DNA of 36,544 bases. It comes from JBJXHG01 sp046160865. GTDB taxonomy: Bacteria; Planctomycetota; UBA1135; GCA-002686595. The stretch covers positions 1 through 36,544 of the forward strand of contig JBJXHG010000002.1 of assembly GCA_046160865.1 (NCBI GenBank). The letters run 5' to 3'. The notes below the pieces were generated by a model. That model was not told the DNA's origin, made no database searches, and was given only the letters and a program-made list of their open reading frames with translations. The position numbers and the translations under genes are program-made. Positions 27,801 through 35,872 of the stretch are shown here, piece by piece (the first letter of the stretch is position 1; each line of letters starts with the position of its first letter).

Positions 27801-30800
27801 ACGCGGCGACACGGTCGTCACCGTGTGCGAGAGCGACGACAACCGCGTGCTCGGCCCGAACGCGTACGCGCTTGCGCCAGAACGCGGCCGCGAAGGCTAC
27901 GACGACCTCGTGCGCGATCTCGTCGCGAACGGGACCATGCCCGACCGCATCGTGCACATGTGGCTCTTGACCGCGGACGAGGGGTTCCGACCGGGCTCGA
28001 ACTTCTTCCACCGCAATCAGGAGCGCGGCTTCTACAGCTTGTTCTTCCTCGCGCAGGCGCTCGGGGAGGAAGAGGGGAAAGGCCCGCTGCACATCACGAT
28101 CGTCGGCAACGGCATGCACGCGCTCGATGACGAGACGCTCGCCCATCCCGCGAAGGCGACGGTTTTCGGTCCGTGTCGAGTGATCCCGCGCGAGTTCGAG
28201 GGCTTCACCTGCTCGACGTTCGACATCCCGCTGCCGATCGCGCAGGCCCCGTCGAAGTGGTCGGTGCTCACGCACAAGAACGGGCGCGCCGAGCACGCGA
28301 AAAGCCTGGCCGACCTCGTGGCGACCGAGGTGCTCGCGCCGCCGCGCAACTCCGACGCGCTGTCGCGCGATGGCCGGCGTCACGAGCGCGTGTTTCAACA
28401 CGTGGAACTCTCGCCCGCCAACAACAACGGTCACGCTCCGATCCGCCAGCGCGGCGTCTACCTCATCACCGGCGGGCTCGGCGGCATCGGACTCGAGCTC
28501 GGATTGCAGCTCGCGCGGCATGCGCGCGCGCGGCTCGTGCTCGTCGGACGATCGCCGATGCCCGAACGGCACGCGTGGGATGCGTGGAGCGCTCGGCATG
28601 CCCAGGACGACGCGACCAGCGCACGCATCCGCGCGATTCGTGGGATCGAAGCGGCCGGCGGGGAAGTCGAGATCGCGTGCGCCGACGTCACGGACATCGA
28701 GGCGATGCGCGCCGTGATCCGCGACGCACGCCGGCGCTTCGGGAGTCTGAACGGCGTCGTGCACGCCGCGGGCGTGTTGCGCGATGCGCCGATCCTCACC
28801 AAGTCGCAGGAAGAGGTGGAGGCGGTGTTCGCGCCGAAGGTGCACGGGACGCTGGTCCTCGACGCGTTGCTCGCTGACGCCGAGCTCGACTTCCTGCTCT
28901 TGTTCTCGTCGACGAGCGCGGTGATCGCGCCGCCGGGGCAAGTCGACTACGTCGCGGCCAACGCCTTCCTCGATGCCTACGCGCGTGCTGCGCGCGGCAC
29001 GCGCCGGACACGCACGGTCTCGGTGAACTGGGGCATCTGGAACGCCGGCGGCATGGCGGCGCACGCACTGAGCGTCGCGGACGGGGCGCAGCGCACGCCC
29101 GATCGCGTGCCGACGGTGGGGCATCCGCTGTTCGACTCGCGCGCCATGGATCCCGACGCTCCGCTCGTGCTCGAAGCCTGCTACGCCCCGCAGACGCACT
29201 GGATCCTCGGCGAGCACCGGACGAAAGCCGGTCACGCGGTCGTGCCCGGAACTGCGTACTTGGAGCTCGCGCGTGCGGCGCTCGCCGAAGTCGGAGAGGG
29301 TGCGGTGTTCGAGCTGCGCGACGTGCTGCTGCTGAGCCCGCTGCACGTCCCCGACAACGGCGCGCGCACCGTGCGCGTGGAGTTGAGGCGCGATCCGCAG
29401 GGCTACGCGTTCACCGTACGCAGCCGGCCGGCGAATGCCGCGCGGGACGCGCGCTTCGAGACGCACGCGCAGGCGAACGTGCGACTCGATGTCACGAGCC
29501 TGCCCGCGCTCGTTCCGCTGCGCGAGATCGAGCAACGCTGCACGGCCGTTCGCAGTGCGCAAGGACGCGCAGCGTTGCCGTCGCCGCAGGAGGAAGCCGT
29601 CCGATTCGGGCCGCGGTGGCACACACTGCGCGAGGTGCGGATGGGCGACGGCGAAGTGCTCGCGACGCTCGAGCTCGCCGAAGAGTTCGCCGTCGATCTC
29701 ACGAGCTATCGGCTGCACCCGGCGCTCGTCGACATCGCCTCGGCGATCGGCCTCGGACTCTCGTGCGCTCCGACGGACTCCGGATTGTGGGTGCCGGTCT
29801 CGTACAAGCGCGTGCGCGTGCACGGCTCGCTCACGCGCCGCATTCGAAGCTGGGTGCGCGCGCGCGCGACGAACCGCGCCGAGGCGGGGCTCGCGTTGTT
29901 CGACGTGTCGATCGTCGACGACGCCGGCCGCACGGTCGTCGAGATGGAGGAGTTCGCGATGCGGTGCGTGAACGCCGTTGCGTCGCTCGCCGGCGCGAAC
30001 GTCTGTACGCAAGCCTCGGCGTGTGAAGCATCGCAGCCTCCCGCGCAGTCCGTGACCGCCGCGTCACCCGCGCTAGCGGCCTTGCAGTACAACTTCGAGC
30101 ACGGCATCCGTCCCGAGGAAGGGCTGGAGGCGATGCTGCGGATCCTGGGAGCGTCCGACGCGGCGCAGGTCGTCGCGACGTCGCTCGAGCTCGACGCGCT
30201 GCGCGTGCAGATCGACGAGTTGATCACCCGCTCGCGCCCCACCGCCGCCGACGCGCGCGCGCCGGACGTCGAGACGGACGGCTCCGACGACGGTGCGTCC
30301 GACGGCATCGAGCGCACACTGACGGGCTTCTGGCGCGAGCTGCTCGGCGTGCATTCCGTGGGCGCGCGCGACAACTTCTTCGATCTCGGTGGCCACTCGC
30401 TGATCGCCGTGCGCCTGTTCGCGCGCATCAAGAAGACGTTCCGCGTCGAGTTTCCGATCTCGCTGCTCTTCGAAGCTCCGACGATCGAGACGTGCGCGCA
30501 GGCGATCCGCCTCGCGCTCGCTGCGGAGAAGCCGGCGCACTCGAACGCGGCGCCGGTGCGCGAGGCGCGCTTCACGCACCTCGTCGCGATGCACCCCGGA
30601 CAAGGCGGCGAGAAGACACCGTTCTTCCTCGTGGCCGGCATGTTCGGCAACGTGCTGAACCTGCGGCACTTGGCGCACTTGATCGGCAACGAGCGGCGCT
30701 TCTTCGGCTTGCAGGCGCTCGGTCTCTACGGCGCGCACAAGCCGCACGAGACGTTCGAGGACACGGCCGCCGACTACCTCGCGGAGCTGCGTCGGGTGCA

Positions 30801-31491
30801 GCCGCACGGACCGTATCTGCTGGGTGGATTCTCCGGCGGCGGCATCACCGCGTTCGAGATGGCGCTGCAGCTCACGTCGGCGGGCGAACAGGTTGCGTTC
30901 CTGGCGATGCTCGACACCGCGCTGCCGAGTTCACCCCGACTCTCCGCGATCGATCGTGCACGCGTCAACTGGGATCGCATCCGGCAACGCGGCCCCGCGT
31001 ACGTCACGGAATGGGCGCGCGACAAGCTGCGCTGGGAGATCGCGCAGCTGCGCAAGCACTACCGCTCGCGAGCCGAGCTGATGCCGTCCGAGTTCCGCTC
31101 GGAAGAGATCGGCAACGCGTTCCGCCGCGCGCTCGCGCGCTACGAGCTGCGGCACTACACGGGCGAGATCACGCTCTTCCGACCGAAGATCGAGGTCGCA
31201 CACGTGCTCGGAATCGGGCGCGAGCTCAACGTGCGCCGCGAGTTCGTGCATCACGAGAACGGCTGGAGTCCGCACTGCGACCGCGTGCGCGTGAACGAAG
31301 TGCCGGGCGACCACGACAGCATGGTGCTCGAGCCGAACGTGCGCGTGCTCGCGGCGAAGCTGCGCAAGTGCATCCACGCGGCGGAGTCGAGTATCGTGCA
31401 CACGCGCGGCTCCGCGCCGCGCTCGTTCGACGCGCCGCGCGGGCTCCATGCGCTCGATGTCAGCGCACGCCTGACGGGAGCACCGCGATGA
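24898..31491 (+). CDS. Type I PKS module: KS-AT-KR-DH-ACP-TE
   Basis: The 2197-residue product contains, in order, a ketosynthase with Cys191 (VQTACSTSL), His327 (EAHGTGTP) and His367 (NIGHTDTAAG). The acyltransferase has Ser639 (GHSLGENTA) and AAHS at His738, probably malonyl-using. The ketoreductase has YLITGGLGGIG near 1189 and catalytic Tyr1351 (VDYVAANAF). The dehydratase has His1440 (GEHRTKAGHAVVPG) and Asp1612 (HPALVDIASA). The carrier Ser1834 is in DLGGHSL. The type I thioesterase has Ser1979 (GGFSGGG) and His2139 (GDHDSM). All domains look active. The order KR then DH differs from the usual DH-KR. There is no enoylreductase, so a 2,3-unsaturated acid is the expected release product. 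GTG 24898 has GGAGGAGG 7 bases upstream; GTG 24892 overlaps the NRPS stop but is too close to that site. Confidence 0.95.
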   Translation: MIPNGSLVASGAERVEASDIAIVGMALHVPGARTLGAFWSNLCAGVESSTAFTNEELLARGVPPSRLRNPAYVKRSPVLEGVDLFDAPFFGFSPREAAILDPQHRHFLECAWECIEDAGHPPTTFAGPIGVFAGCGMSSYFTFNLLSNPALVESVGMFLLRHTGNDKDFLTTRASYCFDLKGPSINVQTACSTSLVAVHLACQSLIGGECDMALAGGVTIELPHGTGYLFKEGEILSPDGHCRVFDHRSQGTVFSSGVGVVALRRLSDARRDGDRIYAIIKGSAVNSDGAGKVGYLAPSVDGQAAAIAEALALAGVDPETIEYVEAHGTGTPIGDPIEVAALARALRRSPSRPNACGLGSLKANIGHTDTAAGVVGLIKTALALHHEEIPPTPNFEAPSLAIPFAETPFYVVDRLRPWPRGTQPRRAGVNSLGVGGTNAHVVLEEAARAAPSVPSKSAWQLLALSARSSAALDATARELAVHLRENPALDLADVAFTLATARRAFEHRRVLACRDRSDALALLESGDPKRVFTHRAASSAAPVVFLLPGGGVQHVGMGRGLYESEPTFRATIDRGIDELLRRTGCDLRQSWLAVRDLESAARDLERPSLQLPAIFLLEYALAELWASRGVKPEALIGHSLGENTAACLAGVLSFEDTLGLVALRGELFERLPAGGMVSVALAADELARHLGPDIDLAALNAPSVSVISGPAGPLDDLTRRLRESGAELRRLPIATAAHSRMVEPILPAFLAHLATLRFSPPRIPFVSNVTGTWITAEQAVSPQYWVGHLRSTVRFADGVRTLLEGPERVFLEVGPGKALLSFVRQQPDAASRNTGTRSVVASLRHAEEDTSDAAHLLTSFGRLWACGVPVDLGVPWRDESRTRVSLPSYPFQRQRHWIEPGKRVEVEAEREPTWPRRVEIVTEGMHRPVWKERDVERDPQGNTGRKHVWLVLLDSCGVGEALVQRLRARGDTVVTVCESDDNRVLGPNAYALAPERGREGYDDLVRDLVANGTMPDRIVHMWLLTADEGFRPGSNFFHRNQERGFYSLFFLAQALGEEEGKGPLHITIVGNGMHALDDETLAHPAKATVFGPCRVIPREFEGFTCSTFDIPLPIAQAPSKWSVLTHKNGRAEHAKSLADLVATEVLAPPRNSDALSRDGRRHERVFQHVELSPANNNGHAPIRQRGVYLITGGLGGIGLELGLQLARHARARLVLVGRSPMPERHAWDAWSARHAQDDATSARIRAIRGIEAAGGEVEIACADVTDIEAMRAVIRDARRRFGSLNGVVHAAGVLRDAPILTKSQEEVEAVFAPKVHGTLVLDALLADAELDFLLLFSSTSAVIAPPGQVDYVAANAFLDAYARAARGTRRTRTVSVNWGIWNAGGMAAHALSVADGAQRTPDRVPTVGHPLFDSRAMDPDAPLVLEACYAPQTHWILGEHRTKAGHAVVPGTAYLELARAALAEVGEGAVFELRDVLLLSPLHVPDNGARTVRVELRRDPQGYAFTVRSRPANAARDARFETHAQANVRLDVTSLPALVPLREIEQRCTAVRSAQGRAALPSPQEEAVRFGPRWHTLREVRMGDGEVLATLELAEEFAVDLTSYRLHPALVDIASAIGLGLSCAPTDSGLWVPVSYKRVRVHGSLTRRIRSWVRARATNRAEAGLALFDVSIVDDAGRTVVEMEEFAMRCVNAVASLAGANVCTQASACEASQPPAQSVTAASPALAALQYNFEHGIRPEEGLEAMLRILGASDAAQVVATSLELDALRVQIDELITRSRPTAADARAPDVETDGSDDGASDGIERTLTGFWRELLGVHSVGARDNFFDLGGHSLIAVRLFARIKKTFRVEFPISLLFEAPTIETCAQAIRLALAAEKPAHSNAAPVREARFTHLVAMHPGQGGEKTPFFLVAGMFGNVLNLRHLAHLIGNERRFFGLQALGLYGAHKPHETFEDTAADYLAELRRVQPHGPYLLGGFSGGGITAFEMALQLTSAGEQVAFLAMLDTALPSSPRLSAIDRARVNWDRIRQRGPAYVTEWARDKLRWEIAQLRKHYRSRAELMPSEFRSEEIGNAFRRALARYELRHYTGEITLFRPKIEVAHVLGIGRELNVRREFVHHENGWSPHCDRVRVNEVPGDHDSMVLEPNVRVLAAKLRKCIHAAESSIVHTRGSAPRSFDAPRGLHALDVSARLTGAPR

Positions 31492-32867
31492 GCTGGACCG
31501 TGCCCGTCGTGCTGTACGGCTGGTTGCCGCTCGTCGCGATCGCGTTCGCGACGCTCACTCCGACGCGCGCGGTGCTCGTCAGCTACTTCGCCGGCTGGAT
31601 GTTCCTGCCGGTCACGTCGTTCCAGGCGTTCGGATTCTTCGACTACTCGAAGGACACGGTCGTGCCGTTGTCGGTGCTCGCCGGCGTGCTCGTGTTCGAC
31701 AGCGCGCGGCTCGTGCGCTTCCGGCCGCGCGCGCTCGACCTGCCCGTCGTGCTGTTCTGTGCGGCACCCTTCTTCACGTCGATGCACAACGATCTCGGCG
31801 TGTACGACGGTCTCTCCGGGGCCGCGTACCACTCGATCGCGTGGGGACTGCCGTATCTCACGGGCCGCTTGTACTTCTGGTCGCAGGACGGCGTTCGCCG
31901 TCTCGCGCTCGCCTTCGTCGCAGCCGGCCTCGTGTACATGCCGCTGTGCTGGTACGAGTTGCGGATGAGTCCGCAGCTGCACGCGCTGGTGTACGGATTC
32001 CACCAGCACGACTGGCTGCAAACGCTGCGTGGCGGCGGGTACCGGCCCATGGTGTTCATGAATCACGGCTTGATGGCCGGTCTGTGGATGGCCGCCGCCG
32101 CGCTCGTCGCGTTCGCGCTGTGGACGACGGGCGCCTGGAAGCGCGTGTGGGGAGTTCGAATCGGGATCGCGTGCTTGGCGCTCGTGGTCACGGTGGTCGC
32201 GTGCAAATCGGCGGGCGCGGTCGCGCTGCTGGCCGCCGGTGCCGCGGCGCTGTGGTCGATGCGCGCACTGCGCACGTCGCTGCCGATGCTGCTGCTCTTG
32301 CTCGCGCCACCCGCCTACGTCGCGGCGCGTGCGAGCGGCGCTTGGACGGGCGTCGAGCTCGCGGATCTCGCCGGTCGTTGGAGCGCCGAGCGCGCAGGTT
32401 CGCTGTCGTTCCGCTTGAAAGCGGAAGAGCGACTGCGCGAGCGTGCCGCGGAACAACCACTCTTCGGCTGGGGTGGCTGGAATCGCAGCGCGGTGCGGCG
32501 CTCGGACGATCCGCGCAGCGAGGCGACGGTCACCGTCGACAGCTTGTGGATCCTCGTGTTCGGCAAGTACGGAGCGTTCGGGCTCGTGAGCTTGCTCGCG
32601 ATCTGGCTCGCGCCGCTCGTCGCGCTCTGGCGCCGCGCGCCACCGCGGCGTTGGGCGGAGCGGACGCACGTGTGGGCGTGGACGCTCGCACTCGTGCTCG
32701 TGACGTACGAACTCGACAACCTCGTCAACGCGATGTCGAACCCGGTGTACCTGCTCGCCGCAGGCGGCATCGCGGGCTTCGCGCTCGCGCCGGCGCGCGC
32801 GACGGCAGCGGTTGAGCGCGCACACGGGACATGGCTGCAGGCCGTGCCGGAAGCGAGCGGAGCATGA
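31488..32867 (+). CDS. O-antigen ligase/polymerase-like (WaaL/Wzy) membrane protein
   Basis: The 459-residue protein has around ten membrane segments from the first residues on. It has a central periplasmic loop (about 290-345) with RLKAEERLRERAAEQPLFGW, the PLFGWG-type motif common in O-antigen ligases and Wzy polymerases, followed by TVTVDSLWILVFGKYGAFGL. Earlier, RPMVFMNHGLMAGLWMA resembles the conserved region around the functional Arg of this superfamily. It would polymerise the flipped repeat units or ligate the glycan to its acceptor; the two roles cannot be separated by sequence. No other polymerase candidate is seen in the window, so it may be the Wzy of this system. ATG 31488 overlaps the PKS stop (ATGA), indicating translational coupling. 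Confidence 0.85.
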   Translation: MSWTVPVVLYGWLPLVAIAFATLTPTRAVLVSYFAGWMFLPVTSFQAFGFFDYSKDTVVPLSVLAGVLVFDSARLVRFRPRALDLPVVLFCAAPFFTSMHNDLGVYDGLSGAAYHSIAWGLPYLTGRLYFWSQDGVRRLALAFVAAGLVYMPLCWYELRMSPQLHALVYGFHQHDWLQTLRGGGYRPMVFMNHGLMAGLWMAAAALVAFALWTTGAWKRVWGVRIGIACLALVVTVVACKSAGAVALLAAGAAALWSMRALRTSLPMLLLLLAPPAYVAARASGAWTGVELADLAGRWSAERAGSLSFRLKAEERLRERAAEQPLFGWGGWNRSAVRRSDDPRSEATVTVDSLWILVFGKYGAFGLVSLLAIWLAPLVALWRRAPPRRWAERTHVWAWTLALVLVTYELDNLVNAMSNPVYLLAAGGIAGFALAPARATAAVERAHGTWLQAVPEASGA

Positions 32868-33892
32868 TCATGACCTCCGCGTGGAGCTCGAATGCGAGCG
32901 GCGCCGCCGTCGGCACGCAGGCCGCACGGCTGCTCGTCTCGATCGTCAATTACCGCACGCCGGATCTCACGATCGACTGCCTGCGCTCGCTCGCGGCCGA
33001 GGTGCGCGCGCTCGGCCGCACGCACGTCGTCGTGACCGACAACGCATCCGGCGACGACTCGGTCGAGCGCGTTCGCGACGCGATTCGTGAAAACGACTGG
33101 GGCAGTTGGGTGTCGCTCCTCCCGCTGGCGACGAACGGCGGCTTCTCGTCGGGCAACAATGCGGCGATCGCGCCGGCACTCGAGTCCAAGGATCCGCCGC
33201 CGCCCGACTACTTCCTGCTGCTCAATCCCGACACGTGGGTCCACGCGGGAGCGTTGTCCGCGCTGGTCGAGTTCATGGACGCGAATCCGCGCGTCGGCAT
33301 CGCGGGCAGCCGACTCGAAGACGCGGACGGCACGTTGCAGCACTCGCGCTACCGCTTCCATTCACTGCTCAGCGAGCTCGAGTCCGGACTGCGGCTCGGC
33401 GTCGTCACGAAGCTCTTGAGAAGTCGCATCGTCGCGCCGCCGCTCGTGCTCGCGGCGCATCGGGCCGACTGGGTGGCCGGCGCGAGCATGATCGTTCGCC
33501 GCGGCGTGTTCGAGGACATCGGGTTGCTCGACGCGGAGTACTTCCTCTACTTCGAGGAGGTCGACTTCTGCTTGAACGCGCGACGTGCCGGCTGGACGTG
33601 CTGGTACGTACCCGCGAGTCGTGTCGTACACCTCGTCGGACGCAGCACGGGGTTCACGAGCCGCAGCGGCGATCGCATGCGCCGCCCGCAGTACTGGTTC
33701 GAGTCGCGGCGACGCTACTTCGAGAAGAACCACGGAAGCCTCTACGCGTTTGGCGCCGCGGCTGCCTGGAGCGTCGGCTTCGCGTTGTGGCGCGTGCGCC
33801 GCGTGCTGCAGCGCAAGCCCGATCGCGATCCGCCGCACATGTTGTGGGACTTCCTCCGCTTCAGCCTCGGCCGGAAATGTGGGGGACGGTGA
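32864..33892 (+). CDS. GT2-family glycosyltransferase (rhamnosyltransferase-like)
   Basis: The 342-residue protein has the GT-A pattern LLVSIVNYRTPDLTIDCLRS, HVVVTDNASGDDSVERV, GGFSSGNNAAIAPAL, YFLLLNPDTWVHAGAL (NPD metal motif) and WVAGASMIVRRGVFEDIGLL followed by LYFEEVDFCLNARRAGW. This set is typical of WbbL-like rhamnosyltransferases and related enzymes; the sugar is not determined. ATG 32864 overlaps the stop of the ligase-like gene (ATGA), with a second ATG at 32870. It belongs to the NRPS/PKS operon by coupling. It is paralogous in style to the GT2 at 9545-10558. Confidence 0.93.
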   Translation: MIMTSAWSSNASGAAVGTQAARLLVSIVNYRTPDLTIDCLRSLAAEVRALGRTHVVVTDNASGDDSVERVRDAIRENDWGSWVSLLPLATNGGFSSGNNAAIAPALESKDPPPPDYFLLLNPDTWVHAGALSALVEFMDANPRVGIAGSRLEDADGTLQHSRYRFHSLLSELESGLRLGVVTKLLRSRIVAPPLVLAAHRADWVAGASMIVRRGVFEDIGLLDAEYFLYFEEVDFCLNARRAGWTCWYVPASRVVHLVGRSTGFTSRSGDRMRRPQYWFESRRRYFEKNHGSLYAFGAAAAWSVGFALWRVRRVLQRKPDRDPPHMLWDFLRFSLGRKCGGR

Positions 33893-33896
33893 ACGC

Positions 33897-34970
33897 GTGC
33901 ACTGGACCGTAGCCGCACCGTTCACGTCGGATCCGCGCACGGATCTGTGGCTCACCCCGTTCGTGCCCGACGCACGCGAGCACTTCACGATGATCGCGGC
34001 CCCGGCGCGACCGTCGTGGCATGCGCGGTCGACGCGCGCCGCGGGATGGCGCGACTGGGCCGGCACGTGCGTGCAGGCGAACGCCGCGTGGCGCGCGAGT
34101 CGCGGTGGAGTGATCACGGTCTTCCCGCAACTCGCGGTCGTCGCCGGACTTCGCCGACGGATCGCCGTGCGGCACAAGCCGCTCGTCGCGTGGTGCTTCA
34201 ACCTCGGCGCGCTGTACGGCGGCGCGAAAGCACGGCTCGCGCGCACGGCGCTACGGAGCGTCGACCGCATCGTCGTGCACGCGCGCGGCGAGATCGCGCG
34301 CTACAGCGAGTGGCTCGACCTCGAGCGCGAACGCTTCCGCTTCGTGCGCTTGCAGCGCGCGGCGATCCCGATCACCGTCGCCGAAGACGGCGATCGGCCG
34401 TTCGTGCTGGCGATGGGCTCGGCCAGGCGCGACTACGCGACGTTCCTCGACGCCGTGCGCGCGGCGCGGCTGCCGGCTGTGATCGTGGCCGCGCGACACG
34501 CGCTCGAGGGATTGGAGATCCCGAGTCACGTCGAGGTGCGCAGCGGTCTCACCGAGGACGAATGCCGCCGACTCGCGCAACGCGCGCGCGTCAACGTGAT
34601 CCCCGTCGTCAACGACGAGACCGCTTCCGGTCAGGTGACGCTGCTCGAGGCGCTGCGCATGGGCCGCGCGGTCGTCGCGACGCGCAGCCTCGGCAGCGAA
34701 GACTACGTCGAGCACGATCGCACCGGCCTGCTCGTTCCTCCGCGATCGGTCGACGCGCTGCGCGACGCACTGGAGCGCGTGTGGCAGGACGCCGCGTTGC
34801 GCGCGCGCCTCGGATCCGCGGCGTGGCGCTTCGCCGAGGATCACTGTTCCGACACGGCGGCGGGAGCGGCGCTCGGTCGCGTCCTGCGTGAAGTGGAAGA
34901 GGGCTGCTCCGGCGCCCGCAAGCTCTCGCCCGCGCGTCCGGAACGCGCTCGATCGGCAGCGCATACATGA
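33897..34970 (+). CDS. GT4-like glycosyltransferase
   Basis: The 357-residue product is a GT-B enzyme with an N-terminal half that is less typical (VFPQLAVVAGLRRR, then PLVAWCFNLGALYGG and DRIVVHARGEIARYSEWL). The recognisable donor half contains FVLAMGSARRDYATFLDAVR, VNVIPVVNDETASGQVTLLE and ALRMGRAVVATRSLGSEDYV followed by DRTGLLVPP. The EX7E-like pair appears as the ETASGQVTLLE stretch. I chose GTG 33897 because a GGGGGA site lies about 9 bases upstream and it starts 4 bases after the previous stop. The frame is open further upstream but overlaps the GT2 gene. The gene is coupled to the next one by an ATGA overlap. Confidence 0.85.
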   Translation: MHWTVAAPFTSDPRTDLWLTPFVPDAREHFTMIAAPARPSWHARSTRAAGWRDWAGTCVQANAAWRASRGGVITVFPQLAVVAGLRRRIAVRHKPLVAWCFNLGALYGGAKARLARTALRSVDRIVVHARGEIARYSEWLDLERERFRFVRLQRAAIPITVAEDGDRPFVLAMGSARRDYATFLDAVRAARLPAVIVAARHALEGLEIPSHVEVRSGLTEDECRRLAQRARVNVIPVVNDETASGQVTLLEALRMGRAVVATRSLGSEDYVEHDRTGLLVPPRSVDALRDALERVWQDAALRARLGSAAWRFAEDHCSDTAAGAALGRVLREVEEGCSGARKLSPARPERARSAAHT

Positions 34971-35836
34971 AACGATCGCTCGCAGACTTGTCGCAGCTCC
35001 TGTGCGCGGCGTCTCGCCGCAAGACGGTCGATCCGTACACGGACATCGAGTGGCCGGACGCGCTCGAGCCGTCGCAGTGGTTCACGAGCCCGGAGCTCGT
35101 CTCGCTGTACGGCACGCCGGCATGGGATCGCCTCGACGACCACGACCGCAAGCAGCTGTCGCTCTTCGAAGCGGTCAACTTCTACAGCCTCAACGTGCAC
35201 GGGGAGAAGGCGCTCGTCGAAGGGCTCGTGAAGCATCTCTACGACACAGCCGACTCGGCGTGGAGCGCGTGCTCGCCGTACTTGCACCACTTCATCGCCG
35301 AAGAAAATCACCACATGGTGTATTTCGGCGGCTTCTGCGAGCGCTACGCGAACAAGATCTACCGCGATCGCAAGATCTCTCTGCCGCGCAAGTACGCTCC
35401 GGGAGAGGAAGACTTCTTGTTCTTCGCGCGTGTGCTCGTGTTCGAGGAAGTGGTCGACGCCCTCAACCGCCGGATGGCGCGCGACGAGCGGCTCGCGCCG
35501 ATCGCGCGACGCATCAATCAAGCGCACCACTTGGAAGAGACGCGCCACCTCGTCTTCGGACGCCGCATCACGAGCGAGCTCTTCCGGCGTCACTCGCCGC
35601 AGTGGTCGCGCGAGACGCTCGACCGCGTGCGCGGCTACCTCGAGTCGTACGTGCTGAACACGTGGCGCGATTACGCGAACCCGGACGTGTACGTCGACCT
35701 CGGCCTCGCGCAGCCGTACGACCTCGCGGAGGAGATGTTCCACGACGAGGGCCGGCGCGTGCACTGGCGCGCGATGACGGCGGGTTGCGTGCGCTACCTG
35801 CTCGAGCAGGGCATGATCGAGCGCGCGCCGGTGTGA
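34967..35836 (+). CDS. AurF-like di-iron oxygenase
   Basis: The 289-residue all-helical protein carries the carboxylate/histidine pattern of the AurF/CmlI family of di-iron N-oxygenases: Glu68 in SLFEAVNFY, E112/E113 with H115/H116 in AEENHHMVYF, E160/E161 in VFEEVVD, and H187-E191-H194 in HHLEETRHLVFG. AurF and CmlI oxidise amino groups to nitro groups in aureothin and chloramphenicol biosynthesis; other relatives perform different oxidations. ATG 34967 overlaps the stop of the GT4-like gene (ATGA), so it is the last gene of the NRPS/PKS operon. The obvious candidate substrates are the amino-acyl product of that line, free or carrier-bound, or an amino sugar of the polysaccharide. Family assignment is good; the reaction is inferred. 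Confidence 0.85.
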   Translation: MKRSLADLSQLLCAASRRKTVDPYTDIEWPDALEPSQWFTSPELVSLYGTPAWDRLDDHDRKQLSLFEAVNFYSLNVHGEKALVEGLVKHLYDTADSAWSACSPYLHHFIAEENHHMVYFGGFCERYANKIYRDRKISLPRKYAPGEEDFLFFARVLVFEEVVDALNRRMARDERLAPIARRINQAHHLEETRHLVFGRRITSELFRRHSPQWSRETLDRVRGYLESYVLNTWRDYANPDVYVDLGLAQPYDLAEEMFHDEGRRVHWRAMTAGCVRYLLEQGMIERAPV

Positions 35837-35840
35837 CGGC

Positions 35841-35868
35841 CTGCGCTCGCGCGCTTCGTCGCGCGCAG
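35841..35868. terminator. Possible GC-rich hairpin between convergent genes
   Basis: Between the stop of the di-iron oxygenase and the converging beta-helix gene lies an imperfect inverted repeat, CTGC...GCGCG with CGCGC-GCAG, around a TTCG-containing loop. It could end transcription from both sides, but there is no T-run on either strand, so a factor-independent terminator is uncertain. Confidence 0.3.
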
Positions 35869-35872
35869 CGGA

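Noticed and set aside
26188..30012. Very long open frame on the minus strand opposite the PKS (about 1270 codons)
   Set aside because: It is antisense to well-defined KS, AT, KR and DH domains. Its translation is Arg/Ala/His-rich without motifs, as expected for the opposite frame of GC-rich codons.
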